Made by a program: the position numbers and the translations under genes. DNA of 64,000 nucleotides, from assembly GCF_002944405.1 (NCBI RefSeq), contig NZ_CP024307.1:1508501-1572500 (forward strand), given 5' to 3'. The notes beneath the pieces are model-generated. The model was not told the origin of the DNA and did not search any database. It saw only the letters and a list, made by a program, of their open reading frames with translations. Below, in pieces: positions 1-9,603 of the stretch. This DNA comes from Sinorhizobium fredii (GTDB lineage: Bacteria; Pseudomonadota; Alphaproteobacteria; Rhizobiales; Rhizobiaceae). Each line of letters opens with the position of its first letter. The stretch's first letter is position 1.

Positions 1-70
1 GCTTCGGCTCGTCCGAGGCGACTTTCGTCAATCTGCCGATTGCACCCGGAAAAGAAAAAGGAAGAGGACA

Positions 71-640
71 ATGGCACAAGAAAGAAGAGGTTCTCGCGAA
101 GATCGCCAGAACCGCGAAGAGCGCGACAGCGAATTTGTCGATAAGCTCGTCGCAATCAACCGCGTCGCCAAGGTGGTGAAGGGCGGTCGTCGTTTCGGTT
201 TCGCCGCTCTCGTCGTCGTTGGCGACCAGAAGGGCCGCGTCGGCTTCGGCCATGGCAAGGCACGCGAAGTGCCGGAGGCCATCCGCAAGGCGACGGAAGC
301 CGCCAAGCGCGACCTGATCTTCGTACCGCTGCGCGGCGGCCGCACGCTGCATCACGACGTTAACGGCCGCCACGGCGCCGGCAAGGTGCTGCTGCGCTCG
401 GCCAAGCCCGGTACCGGTATCATAGCCGGTGGCCCGATGCGCGCCGTCTTCGAAACGCTCGGCGTTCACGACGTCGTTGCCAAGTCGACCGGTTCGTCGA
501 ACCCCTACAACATGGTTCGCGCCACCTTCGACGCGCTCAAGAACCAGATGCACCCGAAGGACATCGCGGCACAGCGCGGCATGAAGTACGCCGCGCTCCA
601 GGCCCGTCGCGTTGCCGCCGGCGCTGCTTCCGAAGAATAA
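71..640 (+). CDS. rpsE: 30S ribosomal protein S5
   Basis: Small-subunit protein S5, 189 residues, which helps form the mRNA entry site and supports decoding fidelity. The N-terminal double-stranded-RNA-binding-like part (about residues 20-85) contains the typical stretches [19 protein letters not shown] and [10 protein letters not shown]. The C-terminal part holds [13 protein letters not shown] and the family signature around [15 protein letters not shown]. The start is preceded by GGAAGAGGAC. It is followed after 12 bases by rpmD and then rplO, the conserved spc operon order, so it lies inside a transcript that began upstream of the window. The N-terminal tail is charged and low complexity, as in other Rhizobiales. 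The 70 bases before it hold only the leader. Confidence 0.98.
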   Translation: MAQERRGSREDRQNREERDSEFVDKLVAINRVAKVVKGGRRFGFAALVVVGDQKGRVGFGHGKAREVPEAIRKATEAAKRDLIFVPLRGGRTLHHDVNGRHGAGKVLLRSAKPGTGIIAGGPMRAVFETLGVHDVVAKSTGSSNPYNMVRATFDALKNQMHPKDIAAQRGMKYAALQARRVAAGAASEE

Positions 641-652
641 GGGAGCTGACAG

Positions 653-856
653 ATGGCTAAGAAAGAAGTTGCCAAGAAGACGGTTACCGTCGAGCAGATT
701 GGTAGCCCCATCCGCCGTCCCGCCGTACAGCGTCAGACGCTCATCGGTCTGGGCCTCAACAAGATGCACCGGGTTCGCACGCTGGAGGACACTCCGGCCG
801 TTCGCGGCATGATCCGGGCCGTCCAGCACCTCGTTCGCGTCGTCGACGAGAAGTGA
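653..856 (+). CDS. rpmD: 50S ribosomal protein L30
   Basis: Large-subunit protein L30, 67 residues, the normal size for bacterial L30. The core [20 protein letters not shown] followed by [15 protein letters not shown] is the family signature. A short Lys-rich N-terminus of about 12 residues ([13 protein letters not shown]) precedes the domain. It sits 12 bases after rpsE and 13 before rplO, and is therefore cotranscribed and probably translationally coupled in the spc operon. Confidence 0.97.
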   Translation: MAKKEVAKKTVTVEQIGSPIRRPAVQRQTLIGLGLNKMHRVRTLEDTPAVRGMIRAVQHLVRVVDEK

Positions 857-869
857 GGGGGATCGAGAT

Positions 870-1343
870 ATGAAACTGAATGAAATCAAAGACAACGAAG
901 GCGCAACCAAGAGCCGCAAGCGTCTTGGCCGCGGTATCGGCTCCGGTTCCGGCAAGACCGCCGGCCGCGGCGTGAAGGGCCAGAAGGCCCGTTCCGGCGT
1001 GGCGATCAACGGCTTCGAAGGCGGTCAGATGCCCATCTACCGCCGTCTGCCGAAGCGCGGCTTCAACAACATCTTCGCTTCGGAGTTTGTTGTCGTGTCG
1101 CTCGGCCGTATCCAGACGGCAATCGATGCCAAAAAGCTCGACGCCTCGAAGATCGTCGATGCGGCTGCCCTGAAGGCGGCCGGCGTCATCCGTCGCGAGA
1201 AGGATGGCGTTCGTGTCCTCGCCGACGGCGAGCTGAAGGCGAAGATTTCGCTCGAAGTCGCAGGCGCTTCCAAGCCGGCCGTCGAGAAGATCGAAAAGGC
1301 CGGCGGCTCGGTGAAGCTGCTGGCAGCCGCCGCTGCGGAATAA
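870..1343 (+). CDS. rplO: 50S ribosomal protein L15
   Basis: Large-subunit protein L15, 157 residues, an assembly protein that threads into 23S rRNA. The N-terminal half has the Gly/Arg/Lys-rich extension typical of L15 ([21 protein letters not shown], residues about 18-38) and the motif [17 protein letters not shown]. The C-terminal globular part ends in an Ala-rich tail. The ribosome binding site GGGGATCGAG precedes the start. A strong intrinsic terminator begins 13 bases after the stop, so this is probably the end of one transcription unit for most polymerases. Confidence 0.98.
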   Translation: MKLNEIKDNEGATKSRKRLGRGIGSGSGKTAGRGVKGQKARSGVAINGFEGGQMPIYRRLPKRGFNNIFASEFVVVSLGRIQTAIDAKKLDASKIVDAAALKAAGVIRREKDGVRVLADGELKAKISLEVAGASKPAVEKIEKAGGSVKLLAAAAAE

Positions 1344-1356
1344 TATGACTGATGAA

Positions 1357-1387
1357 CCGCCCGGGGTGCTTCACGCCGGGCGGTTTT
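1357..1387 (+). terminator. Intrinsic terminator between rplO and secY
   Basis: Perfect 8-bp arms CCGCCCGG (1357-1364) and CCGGGCGG (1376-1383), with an 11-base loop and followed by TTTT. Flanking AA/TT pairs extend the stem. It divides the ribosomal-protein operon before secY. Confidence 0.8.
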
Positions 1388-1581
1388 GCTCCCATATGTG
1401 AGCCTCACGTCCGAGGGCGGCGAATCACTTGCCGCGAAAGGGACACAACGGAAACCACGGTGAGGCATCCGATTGCAGCGACAATCGCCTCGCGCCCGGT
1501 TTTCATCGACGAAGACTTACTCTTGCCGGAACTGACCGGGTTTCTCCCGCTGTTTCCGAGACTTGGTACGCGGAGAATTGC

Positions 1582-2922
1582 ATGGCTTCTGCAGCGGAAC
1601 AGCTCGCCTCGAACCTGAATTTTTCGACTTTCGCGAAGGCGGAAGATCTGAAGAAACGGCTCTGGTTCACCCTCGGTGCGCTTCTGGTTTACCGTCTTGG
1701 CACCTATATCCCGCTGCCCGGCCTCAACCCGGCCGCGTTCGCCCAGGCCTTCCAGGGCCAGGCCGGCGGCATCCTCGGCCTCTTCAACATGTTCTCGGGC
1801 GGTGCAGTGGAGCGCATGGCGATCTTCGCGCTCGGCATCATGCCCTATATCTCCGCTTCGATCATCGTGCAGCTGATGACCTCGGTCGTCCCGGCGCTCG
1901 AACAGTTGAAGAAGGAAGGCGAGCAGGGCCGCAAGGTCATCAACCAGTATACCCGCTACGGCACGGTGCTGCTCGGCGCCTTGCAGGCCTACGGCATTGC
2001 CGTGGGTCTCGAGAGCGGTAGCGGCCTCGTCAACGATCCGGGCTGGTTCTTCCGGATTTCGACGGTGATTTCGCTGCTCGGTGGCACGATGTTCCTGATG
2101 TGGCTCGGCGAGCAGATCACTTCGCGCGGCATCGGCAACGGCATTTCGCTGATCATCTTCGCCGGCATCGTCGCCCATCTGCCGACGGCGCTTGCCGGAA
2201 CCCTTGAGCTCGGCCGCACCGGCGCCCTCTCGACGCCGCTGATCCTGGCGATCATCGTCATGGTGGTTGCGGTCATTGCCCTAATCGTCTTCGTCGAGCG
2301 CGCCCAGCGCCGCTTGCTGATCCAGTATCCGAAGCGCCAGGTCGGCAACCGCATGTTCCAGGGCGACACGTCCCACCTGCCGCTGAAGCTCAACACCTCG
2401 GGCGTCATCCCGGCGATCTTCGCCTCGTCGCTGCTGCTGCTGCCCGCAACGCTTGCCGGCTTCGCCAATGCCGCGACGCTGCCCGGCTGGGCGACCGCCA
2501 TCGTCGGGGCGCTGGCGCACGGCCAGCCGCTCTACATGTTCTTCTACGGCGCGATGATTGCCTTCTTCGCTTTCTTCTACACCGCGATCGTCTTCAATCC
2601 GAAGGACACAGCCGATAACCTGAAGAAGCACGGTGGCTTCATTCCGGGGATTCGCCCCGGTGAGCGCACGGCCGAATACATCGACTACGTGCTGACACGT
2701 ATCACTGTAGTCGGTGCGATTTACCTGATTTTCGTCTGCATTCTGCCCGAAATCCTCATTTCGCAGACTGGTGTGCCGTTCTACCTTGGTGGTACGTCGC
2801 TTTTGATTGTTGTCAGCGTCACCCTTGATACGGTAGCACAGATCCAGGGTCACCTCATTGCCCAGCAGTATGAGGGGCTGATCAAGAAGTCGAAGCTGCG
2901 CGGAGGAAAGAGGGGACGATGA
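1582..2922 (+). CDS. secY: Protein translocase subunit SecY
   Basis: Channel-forming inner-membrane subunit of the Sec translocon, 446 residues with about ten hydrophobic segments, the normal size. The start chosen is ATG 1582 ([17 protein letters not shown]), since the reading frame further upstream runs through the noncoding leader and is not SecY-like. Recognisable parts are [12 protein letters not shown] near TM1, the cytoplasmic loop [19 protein letters not shown], the region [15 protein letters not shown], and the C-terminal [13 protein letters not shown] 238-base leader separates it from rplO and contains a terminator, so it likely has its own promoter. The stop overlaps the adk start by four bases (ATGA), implying translational coupling. 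SecG is encoded in this window near 60.3 kb. Confidence 0.97.
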   Translation: MASAAEQLASNLNFSTFAKAEDLKKRLWFTLGALLVYRLGTYIPLPGLNPAAFAQAFQGQAGGILGLFNMFSGGAVERMAIFALGIMPYISASIIVQLMTSVVPALEQLKKEGEQGRKVINQYTRYGTVLLGALQAYGIAVGLESGSGLVNDPGWFFRISTVISLLGGTMFLMWLGEQITSRGIGNGISLIIFAGIVAHLPTALAGTLELGRTGALSTPLILAIIVMVVAVIALIVFVERAQRRLLIQYPKRQVGNRMFQGDTSHLPLKLNTSGVIPAIFASSLLLLPATLAGFANAATLPGWATAIVGALAHGQPLYMFFYGAMIAFFAFFYTAIVFNPKDTADNLKKHGGFIPGIRPGERTAEYIDYVLTRITVVGAIYLIFVCILPEILISQTGVPFYLGGTSLLIVVSVTLDTVAQIQGHLIAQQYEGLIKKSKLRGGKRGR

Positions 2923-3497
2923 GACTTATTTTTTTGGGACCGCCGGGCGCTGGCAAGGGTACGCAGGCCAAGCTTCTGACGGAGAAATACGGCATCCCGC
3001 AGCTTTCCACAGGGGACATGCTCCGGGCCGCCGTTGCCCAGGCGACCGAGGTCGGCAAGCGCGCGAAAGCGGTCATGGATGCCGGCCAGCTGGTCTCCGA
3101 TGAGATCGTCAATGAAATCGTCTCCGACCGCATCGACGCTGCGGACTGCGCCAAGGGCTTCATCCTCGACGGCTATCCGCGCACGGTTCCGCAGGCGATT
3201 GCGCTCGACCGGATGCTTGAGAGCAAAGGCCTGAAACTGGATGCGGTCATCGAGTTGAAGGTCGACGAGGCAGCCCTTGTCCGGCGCATGGAGAATCGCG
3301 TGGCGGAAACCGTTGCCGCCGGTGGCACGGTGCGCTCCGACGACAATCCCGAGGCCTTCAAAAAGCGGCTGACGGAATACCGGGAAAAGACGGCTCCGCT
3401 TTCGGACCATTATGCCCGCACCGGTCAGTTGAAGACCGTGGACGGGATGGCGGACGTGAGAGCGGTCACCGCCGAGATCGACAAGATTCTGGCATAG
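2919..3497 (+). CDS. adk: Adenylate kinase
   Basis: Catalyses ATP + AMP to 2 ADP in the cytoplasm. 192 residues, the short type: E. coli Adk has 214, and here the LID insert with its zinc-binding possibility is replaced by a short loop near residues 120-150. The P-loop GPPGAGKGT occupies residues 7-15. AMP-binding elements [10 protein letters not shown] and [12 protein letters not shown] are intact. The start overlaps the secY stop, the usual secY-adk arrangement of the alpha operon. A 231-base gap to rpsM follows. Confidence 0.97.
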   Translation: MRLIFLGPPGAGKGTQAKLLTEKYGIPQLSTGDMLRAAVAQATEVGKRAKAVMDAGQLVSDEIVNEIVSDRIDAADCAKGFILDGYPRTVPQAIALDRMLESKGLKLDAVIELKVDEAALVRRMENRVAETVAAGGTVRSDDNPEAFKKRLTEYREKTAPLSDHYARTGQLKTVDGMADVRAVTAEIDKILA

Positions 3498-3728
3498 GCT
3501 GCGCCTTTGCCAAAATGGAAGCGCCGGGGAGTTGACTTTTCCGGGTGATTCCTCCAAAGACAGCGTCAACTCGCGACATGCGAAGCGATCGGCGCGGTCT
3601 TCAAAACAAGGAAGTCCGGGTACGGTCGTTTTTGACGTGTCTCGAACCTCAATTAACGTGCGGCTCTTCGAGGTCGCGTAACGAAGCACCTATTGCCGGA
3701 TGGCAACTGGAACGCAAGGAGAATAGAC

Positions 3729-4097
3729 GTGGCACGTATCGCTGGCGTCAACATCCCGACGGCAAAGCGCGTCGTCATCGCGCTGACCTATATTCATGGG
3801 ATCGGACCGAAATTCGCGAAGGAGATCACCGAGAAGGTCGGCATCCCGGCTGACCGCCGCGTGCACCAGCTGACGGACGCCGAAGTCCTTCAGATCCGTG
3901 AGACCATCGACCGCGATTACCAGGTCGAGGGTGACCTGCGTCGCGAAACGGCGATGAACATCAAGCGCCTGATGGACCTTGGCTGCTACCGCGGCCTGCG
4001 TCATCGTCGCGGCCTGCCGGTGCGCGGCCAGCGTACGCACACCAATGCCCGTACCCGCAAGGGTCCGGCAAAGGCGATCGCCGGCAAGAAGAAGTAA
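3729..4097 (+). CDS. rpsM: 30S ribosomal protein S13
   Basis: S13 sits in the head of the 30S subunit and contacts the P-site tRNA and the 50S bridge. 122 residues. I place the start at GTG 3729, because [20 protein letters not shown] is the family N-terminus and AAGGAG lies at about 3714-3719; an upstream ATG at 3693 in the same frame would add an unrelated stretch. The C-terminal rRNA/tRNA-binding tail [18 protein letters not shown] is complete. A 231-base gap to adk and a terminator-like hairpin 20 bases downstream make it look like a small unit of its own. Confidence 0.97.
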   Translation: MARIAGVNIPTAKRVVIALTYIHGIGPKFAKEITEKVGIPADRRVHQLTDAEVLQIRETIDRDYQVEGDLRRETAMNIKRLMDLGCYRGLRHRRGLPVRGQRTHTNARTRKGPAKAIAGKKK

Positions 4098-4117
4098 TTT
4101 CCCGAAAAGGGAAAGCG

Positions 4118-4147
4118 GGAGGCTGGCGTCCGCGCCGGCCTCCTTTT
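4118..4147 (+). terminator. Terminator-like hairpin between rpsM and rpsK
   Basis: Eleven-pair stem GGAGGCTGGCG (4118-4128) with CGCCGGCCTCC (4133-4143), containing one G-U pair, with a four-base loop and followed by TTTT. A short T-run makes partial read-through plausible, so it could act as an attenuator ahead of rpsK-rpoA-rplQ. Confidence 0.7.
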
Positions 4148-4326
4148 GCAGTTTGGGAAGGGCGATTTGTCCGACCTGTGCCGGACCGCTCGGTTCGGCG
4201 AAAACGTATGCGGAGCCGGCGTGCCGGTTCTGTGAAAATCGAAGTTGCAGGGCAGGGGACGACCAATCCTTTTCCCGGTGGAGCCGCTGGAATTACGGCG
4301 GTGCAGAGATCTAAGAAAGGGATCCT

Positions 4327-4716
4327 ATGGCCAAGGAAGCCACCCGCGTTCGCCGCCGCGAGCGCAAGAACATCACGTCTGGCGTCGCGCACGTCAATTC
4401 GTCGTTCAACAACACGATGATCACCATCACCGACGCGCAGGGCAATGCAATCGCCTGGTCGTCCGCCGGTGCGAAGGGCTTCAAGGGTTCGCGCAAGTCG
4501 ACCCCGTTTGCCGCTCAGATCGCCGCCGAAGACTGCGCCAAGAAGGCTCAGGAACACGGCATGAAGTCGCTGGAAGTGGAAGTTTGCGGACCGGGTTCCG
4601 GCCGTGAATCTGCCCTTCGCGCGCTGCAGGCCGCGGGCTTCATGATCACGTCGATCCGCGACGTGACGCCGATCCCGCACAATGGCTGCCGTCCGCGCAA
4701 GAAGCGCCGCGTCTGA
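4327..4716 (+). CDS. rpsK: 30S ribosomal protein S11
   Basis: S11 lines the platform of the 30S subunit near the E site. 129 residues. Family signatures are [19 protein letters not shown] (residues about 19-37) and the C-terminal [20 protein letters not shown]. The ribosome binding site AAGAAAGGGATCCT sits before the ATG. It is separated from rpsM by 229 bases holding a terminator-like hairpin, and it precedes rpoA by 103 bases. Confidence 0.98.
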
Positions 4717-4819
4717 TCATTTGTATTCAAGATTCCGGTGAGGACGCGGATGCGTTCTCCCGGTCTTCGGGGCTCGGTTGCCACGATTGGATGGTGGCAA
4801 CGAACGGAAGGCAGAAAAC

Positions 4820-5830
4820 ATGATCCAGAAAAATTGGCAGGAACTGATCAAGCCGAACAAGGTGGATTTCACCTCCTCCGGCCGCACCAAGGCAACGCTG
4901 GTGGCGGAACCGCTTGAGCGCGGCTTCGGTCTGACCCTCGGCAACGCGCTTCGTCGCGTGCTTTTGTCGTCGCTGCGCGGTGCGGCAGTCACCGCGGTGC
5001 AGATCGACGGCGTGCTGCACGAGTTCTCCTCCATCCCGGGCGTCCGGGAGGATGTGACGGACATCGTGCTCAACATCAAGGAAATCGCCATCAAGATGGA
5101 TGGCGACGATTCCAAGCGCATGGTCGTGCGCAAGCAGGGCCCGGGCGTCGTGACGGCCGGTGACATCCAGACGGTTGGCGACATCGAGATCCTCAACCCG
5201 AACCATGTGATCTGCACCCTCGACGAGGGCGCCGAAATCCGCATGGAATTCACCGTCAACAATGGCAAGGGCTACGTGCCGGCTGAGCGTAACCGTTCGG
5301 AAGATGCGCCGATCGGTCTCATCCCGGTCGACAGCCTCTATTCGCCGGTCAAGAAAGTGTCCTACAAGGTTGAGAACACCCGCGAAGGTCAGGTTCTCGA
5401 CTATGACAAGCTGACGATGTCGATCGAGACCGACGGCTCCGTCACCGGCGAGGACGCGATCGCCTTTGCCGCCCGCATTCTTCAGGACCAGCTGTCGGTC
5501 TTCGTCAACTTCGACGAGCCGCAGAAGGAAGCCGAGGAAGAAGCAGTCACCGAGCTCGCCTTCAACCCGGCGCTTCTCAAGAAGGTCGACGAACTGGAAC
5601 TCTCCGTCCGTTCGGCCAACTGCCTGAAGAACGACAACATCGTCTATATCGGCGACCTCATTCAGAAGACCGAAGCGGAAATGCTCCGGACGCCGAACTT
5701 TGGTCGCAAGTCGCTCAACGAGATCAAGGAAGTTCTCGCTTCCATGGGCCTGCATCTCGGCATGGAAGTGCCGTCCTGGCCGCCGGAGAACATCGAAGAT
5801 CTCGCCAAGCGTTACGAAGACCAGTATTAA
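4820..5830 (+). CDS. rpoA: DNA-directed RNA polymerase subunit alpha
   Basis: RNA polymerase alpha subunit, 336 residues. The start is ATG 4820 ([17 protein letters not shown]), behind GGAAGG; an in-frame ATG at 4778 adds residues not found in the family. The N-terminal dimerisation domain contains [25 protein letters not shown] sequence at about residues 27-50, and the C-terminal DNA/activator-binding domain contains [34 protein letters not shown] and [14 protein letters not shown] sequence. It sits between rpsK and rplQ as in nearly all bacteria. Confidence 0.98.
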   Translation: MIQKNWQELIKPNKVDFTSSGRTKATLVAEPLERGFGLTLGNALRRVLLSSLRGAAVTAVQIDGVLHEFSSIPGVREDVTDIVLNIKEIAIKMDGDDSKRMVVRKQGPGVVTAGDIQTVGDIEILNPNHVICTLDEGAEIRMEFTVNNGKGYVPAERNRSEDAPIGLIPVDSLYSPVKKVSYKVENTREGQVLDYDKLTMSIETDGSVTGEDAIAFAARILQDQLSVFVNFDEPQKEAEEEAVTELAFNPALLKKVDELELSVRSANCLKNDNIVYIGDLIQKTEAEMLRTPNFGRKSLNEIKEVLASMGLHLGMEVPSWPPENIEDLAKRYEDQY

Positions 5831-5875
5831 CCATTTAGACTGCGGGCGGATGCCTGCAAGTGAAGGAGAATAGCC

Positions 5876-6301
5876 ATGCGCCACGGTAAAGCCGGCCGCA
5901 AGCTGAATAGAACCGCCAGCCACCGCAAGGCGATGTTCGCCAACATGGCAGCGTCGCTGATCGAGCACGAGCAGATCGTCACGACCCTGCCGAAGGCCAA
6001 GGAAATCCGCCCGATCGTCGAGAAGCTCGTCACGCTCGGCAAGCGCGGCGACCTGCATGCCCGCCGTCAGGCGATCTCGCAGATCCGCGACGTTGCTGTC
6101 GTCGCGAAGCTGTTCGACGCGATCGCATCGCGCTACGCCACCCGCAACGGCGGCTACCTGCGCATCATGAAGGCGGGCTTCCGCCAGGGCGACAATGCTC
6201 CGCTCGCCGTCATCGAATTCGTTGACCGCGATGTCGATGCCAAGGGCGCCAAGGATCGCGCTCGCGTCGCCGCCGAAGCGGAAGCAGCAGAAGCAGCCTG
6301 A
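5876..6301 (+). CDS. rplQ: 50S ribosomal protein L17
   Basis: Large-subunit protein L17, 141 residues. It starts [19 protein letters not shown], the family signature, followed by [24 protein letters not shown]. The C-terminus has an Ala/Glu-rich low-complexity tail of about 20 residues, common in Rhizobiales. It is the last gene of the alpha operon and is followed by a strong terminator starting 27 bases after the stop. Confidence 0.98.
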   Translation: MRHGKAGRKLNRTASHRKAMFANMAASLIEHEQIVTTLPKAKEIRPIVEKLVTLGKRGDLHARRQAISQIRDVAVVAKLFDAIASRYATRNGGYLRIMKAGFRQGDNAPLAVIEFVDRDVDAKGAKDRARVAAEAEAAEAA

Positions 6302-6328
6302 TAAAGGTAGCTTCCCAAACGATCTGAG

Positions 6329-6361
6329 GCGGCCGGGTGAGATTTCACCCGGCCGCTTTTT
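6329..6361 (+). terminator. Intrinsic terminator of the rplQ transcript
   Basis: Perfect 12-bp stem GCGGCCGGGTGA (6329-6340) and TCACCCGGCCGC (6345-6356), four-base loop GATT, then TTTTT. The downstream arm and T-run are also the last codons and stop of the convergent msrQ gene (TGA on the minus strand at 6345-6347). Confidence 0.92.
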
Positions 6362-7007
6362 GCGTTGCAGGGTGAGGTCGTGTCCCTGCCGTCCGTTGCC
6401 GTTTCCACCGCAGGAACGGCGTTCGCACCGCCCGCCAGGCGAGCAAGAGCGTGACGAGGACGATGTAGAGCACTTGCTCCGGCCCTACGACCTTGACGGC
6501 CATGGCGAAATGCAGCGCGCCGGCCGCGGCGATCACATAGGCGAGCCGGTGAAGCTTGTTCCACCGCTGGCCGAGCTTGCGGATCGACCAATTGTTCGAG
6601 GTGAGCGCCAAGGGGATCAGCATGACCAGGGCCGCCATGCCGATGGTTATGAAGGGGCGGCGGGCGATGTCGGCGACGATGGCCGGGATGCGCAGCATCT
6701 GGTCGAGCAGCATGTAGGCGGTGAAGTGCATCAGCACGTAATAGAAGGCGAGCAGGCCGAGGGCGCGGCGGTATCTTAGCCAGTTGAGGCCGAAGAGATC
6801 GCGAAGCGGTGTGATCGTCAGCGTCGCCACAAGGAAACGCAGCGCCCACAGGCCAAGCAGGTGCTCGAATTCCTTGACGGCATTGCCAGGTAACCTGCCG
6901 GTTGCGCCGAGATGGAATGCCCATGCCGCGGGAATGAGGCCCAGCGCGTAGAGCGCCCAGACCGAGGGGCCGTGAAAGCGCTTGGGCAAGGCGGGTACGA
7001 AGGCCAT
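6345..7007 (-). CDS. msrQ: MsrQ, haem-binding membrane subunit of the periplasmic methionine sulfoxide reductase
   Basis: Inner-membrane cytochrome b-type subunit (formerly YedZ) that passes electrons to MsrP. 220 residues with about six hydrophobic segments. Family marks are LLGLWALRFLVATLTITPLR, RYRRALGLLAFYYVLMHF and LGQRWNKLHRLAYV, with histidines HF and HRL plus LHF in the positions expected for haem ligation. It lies 2 bases downstream of msrP on the same strand, so the two form an operon. Its 3' end is embedded in the rplQ terminator of the opposite strand. Confidence 0.93.
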   Translation of the reverse strand: MAFVPALPKRFHGPSVWALYALGLIPAAWAFHLGATGRLPGNAVKEFEHLLGLWALRFLVATLTITPLRDLFGLNWLRYRRALGLLAFYYVLMHFTAYMLLDQMLRIPAIVADIARRPFITIGMAALVMLIPLALTSNNWSIRKLGQRWNKLHRLAYVIAAAGALHFAMAVKVVGPEQVLYIVLVTLLLAWRAVRTPFLRWKRQRTAGTRPHPATQKAAG

Positions 7008-7009
7008 GG

Positions 7010-7948
7010 TCAGAAGTTTACCCTGAGATCCATGCCGGAATACAGGCCCGCGACGTCGTCGGCATAGCCGTTATAGGGGAGGGTGTCGCGGCGATTGGAG
7101 CCGAAGAAGCCGCCTTCGCCGATCCGGTTTTCCGTTGCCTGGCTCCAGCGCGGGTGATCGACCGCCGGGTTCACATTGGCATAGAAGCCGTACTCATCCG
7201 GTGCGGCAAGGTTCCAGGTGCAAGGCGGCGGCGTTTCGGAAAGCGAAATGCGGACGATCGACTTGATTCCCTTGAAACCGTATTTCCACGGGACCACCAG
7301 CCGTATTGGCGCGCCGTTCTGGTTCGGCAGCGTCTTGCCATAAAGGCCGACGGAGAGAATTGTCAGAGGGTGGCGTGCTTCATCGAGCCGCAAGCCCTCG
7401 CGATAGGGCCAGGGCAGCGGCTGGAAGTAACCGGATTGGCCGGGCATCTCCTCAGGCCGCACCACCGTTTCGAATGCAACGTACTTCGCGCTGCCGAGCG
7501 GTTCGACCTTGTCGAGGAGACTTGCCAGCGGAAAGCCGACCCAGGGGATCACCATCGACCAGGCTTCGACGCAGCGCATTCGGTAGGTACGCTCTTCAAG
7601 CGGAAGGGCCAGCAGTTCTTCGAGGCCGAACTCCCGCGGCTTGCCGACGAGGCCGTCGACCTTCACCCGCCAGGGTGCCGGCTTGAAGCCGCCCGAATTG
7701 GCGGCGGGGTCGCCCTTTCCCGTGCCGAACTCATAGAAATTATTGTAGGAGGTCACGTCCTTTTCGGGCGTTAAGGCCTCCTCGACCTTGTAACGACTGC
7801 TCGAAGCCTTGAGCTCTGCCGCCTCGGCCAGGCCGGCCCCGCCGAGAACGAGGCCACCTGCAGCGGCGAGAAAGCGGCGGCGATCGAGGAAGAAGGGCTC
7901 CGGGGTGATTTCGGACGCGGCGATCCGCGGCGGGCGGTAGGCGGGCAT
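7010..7948 (-). CDS. msrP: MsrP, molybdopterin-dependent periplasmic methionine sulfoxide reductase catalytic subunit
   Basis: Repairs oxidised methionines in periplasmic proteins, using electrons from MsrQ. 312 residues from ATG 7948, chosen because AGGAAG lies just upstream and because an in-frame start at 8008 would add 20 unrelated residues. The N-terminus carries a twin-arginine signal (DRRRF, residues 22-26, then a hydrophobic Ala/Gly/Leu stretch), so the protein is exported folded with its cofactor. The molybdenum ligand is the cysteine in [10 protein letters not shown] (about residue 126). Other family marks are [17 protein letters not shown] and [12 protein letters not shown]. Divergent from the Deg protease gene. 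Confidence 0.94.
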   Translation of the reverse strand: MPAYRPPRIAASEITPEPFFLDRRRFLAAAGGLVLGGAGLAEAAELKASSSRYKVEEALTPEKDVTSYNNFYEFGTGKGDPAANSGGFKPAPWRVKVDGLVGKPREFGLEELLALPLEERTYRMRCVEAWSMVIPWVGFPLASLLDKVEPLGSAKYVAFETVVRPEEMPGQSGYFQPLPWPYREGLRLDEARHPLTILSVGLYGKTLPNQNGAPIRLVVPWKYGFKGIKSIVRISLSETPPPCTWNLAAPDEYGFYANVNPAVDHPRWSQATENRIGEGGFFGSNRRDTLPYNGYADDVAGLYSGMDLRVNF

Positions 7949-8214
7949 GGTGCTTCCTCGACAGGGATTGAAAGCTGATCTCGGCCAGATGACCAGAGAT
8001 TCGATCACCGGAAAAGATGGGGGAGACCACGTTTTCGTGCACGGCGCGTGAGCGGGAAAAGCGCCGCGATGATTTCATGGCAAGGCCGCGGGAAAAAGTC
8101 TGAAAAAGCGGTTGAAATCGCGAGCGTGCGTCATCATCGAGCGGCAGCCTCGCGTTTGCCTTTTTTGTTGCGAAATCCTATCTGAACTAGCGGCAATGAA
8201 AGGGAGAATGCTTC

Positions 8215-9603
8215 ATGATTTTTGGCCGTCGAGCCCTGCCGGCTCTTGTTTTTGCGATTGCCATGTCGACACCGGCCGTAGCGCAGGACGCCAGGACCGT
8301 CCCCCAATCCCACACGGAAATGCAGCTCTCCTTCGCGCCGCTGGTCAAGCAGACCGCGAATGCCGTGGTGAATGTCTATGCCGAGCGGGTCGTCGAGCGG
8401 CGATCGATCGATCCATTCTTCGAGGAGTTTTTCGGCCAGCGCATGCCGAACCGCACGGAGAAGCAATCGTCGCTCGGCTCCGGCGTAATCGTCCGCCGCG
8501 ACGGCATCGTCGTTACCAACAATCACGTCATCGAGGGGGCCGACGACATCAAGGTGGCGCTCGCCGACGGGCGTGAGTATCCGTGCAAGATCGTCCTCAA
8601 GGACGACCGACTCGACCTCGCGGTCCTCAAGATCGAAGCAGATGGTCCTTTTGACGTCATCCCGATCGGTGATTCGGACGCAGTGGAGGTCGGCGACCTC
8701 GTGCTGGCGATGGGCAATCCGTTCGGGGTCGGGCAGACGGTGACGAGCGGCATCGTTTCGGCGCTTGCCCGCAACCAGATCTCCAACGGAGATTTCGGTT
8801 TCTTCATCCAGACCGACGCGGCGATCAATCCGGGCAACTCTGGCGGTGGACTGATCAACATGAAGGGTGAGCTGATCGGCATCAACACCGCGATCTTTTC
8901 GCGGGGCGGGGGATCGAACGGCGTGGGGTTCGCCATCCCCGCAAATCTGGTCAAGGTCTTCGTCGCCTCCGCGGAGGGCGGCGGCGGTTCCTTCGTCCGT
9001 CCCTTCGTCGGCGCGACTTTCGAGCCGGTTACCTCCGATGTCGCCGAGGCGCTCGGACTCGATCGTGCCCGCGGCGCCCTGGTGGCTGCCGTCCAGCCGG
9101 ACGGACCGGCGGCAAATGCCGGCATGAAGCCGGGGCAGGTGGTGACGGCTGTAAACGGTATTTCGGTGGAGCATCCGGATGCCCTCGGCTACCGTTTGAC
9201 GACCGTCGGCATCGGCCATGAAGCGCGCGTGACAGTGAGCGAACACGGCGAGGCGCACGACATCACCCTGAAGCTGGAGCAGGCGCCGGAAACCGCGCCG
9301 CGCGACGAACGGCTGATCGAGGGGCGGAACCCCTTTGCCGGCGCCGTCGTCGCCAATCTTTCGCCGCGCCTTGCGGATGAGCTGCGCATGCCGACGTCGC
9401 TCAAGGGGGTCGTCGTGACCGAGGTCAACCGCGGCTCGCCGGCGGCGCGCATTGGCCTCGAGCCGAAAGATATCGTACGCTCCGTCAATGGAACGCCGAT
9501 CGACAACTCGAAAACGCTGGAAAGCGTCGTTGCCGAAGATGCCTCGTTCTGGCGCGTTGAGATCGAGCGCGACGGCCAGCTTATCAGACAGTTCTTCCGA
9601 TGA
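8215..9603 (+). CDS. Deg/HtrA-family periplasmic serine protease with two PDZ domains
   Basis: ATP-independent protease/chaperone of the cell envelope, 462 residues. It starts with a signal peptide (residues 1-23, cleavage after AVA). The trypsin-like domain has the triad His104 (TNNHVIEG), Asp134 (DRLDLAVL) and Ser209 (NPGNSGGG). Two PDZ domains follow, approximately residues 260-350 and 375-460, with the typical GPAANAGMKPGQVV and GSPAARIGLEPKDIV. Rhizobia have several DegP/DegQ paralogues, so I leave the symbol open. Its stop overlaps the rarA start by four bases (ATGA), a translationally coupled pair. Confidence 0.94.
   Translation: MIFGRRALPALVFAIAMSTPAVAQDARTVPQSHTEMQLSFAPLVKQTANAVVNVYAERVVERRSIDPFFEEFFGQRMPNRTEKQSSLGSGVIVRRDGIVVTNNHVIEGADDIKVALADGREYPCKIVLKDDRLDLAVLKIEADGPFDVIPIGDSDAVEVGDLVLAMGNPFGVGQTVTSGIVSALARNQISNGDFGFFIQTDAAINPGNSGGGLINMKGELIGINTAIFSRGGGSNGVGFAIPANLVKVFVASAEGGGGSFVRPFVGATFEPVTSDVAEALGLDRARGALVAAVQPDGPAANAGMKPGQVVTAVNGISVEHPDALGYRLTTVGIGHEARVTVSEHGEAHDITLKLEQAPETAPRDERLIEGRNPFAGAVVANLSPRLADELRMPTSLKGVVVTEVNRGSPAARIGLEPKDIVRSVNGTPIDNSKTLESVVAEDASFWRVEIERDGQLIRQFFR

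Noticed and set aside
3530..3571. AGTTGAC and GTCAACT inverted repeat before rpsM as an operator
   Set aside because: The arms are separated by 28 bases and no regulator or matching promoter spacing is evident; most likely chance.
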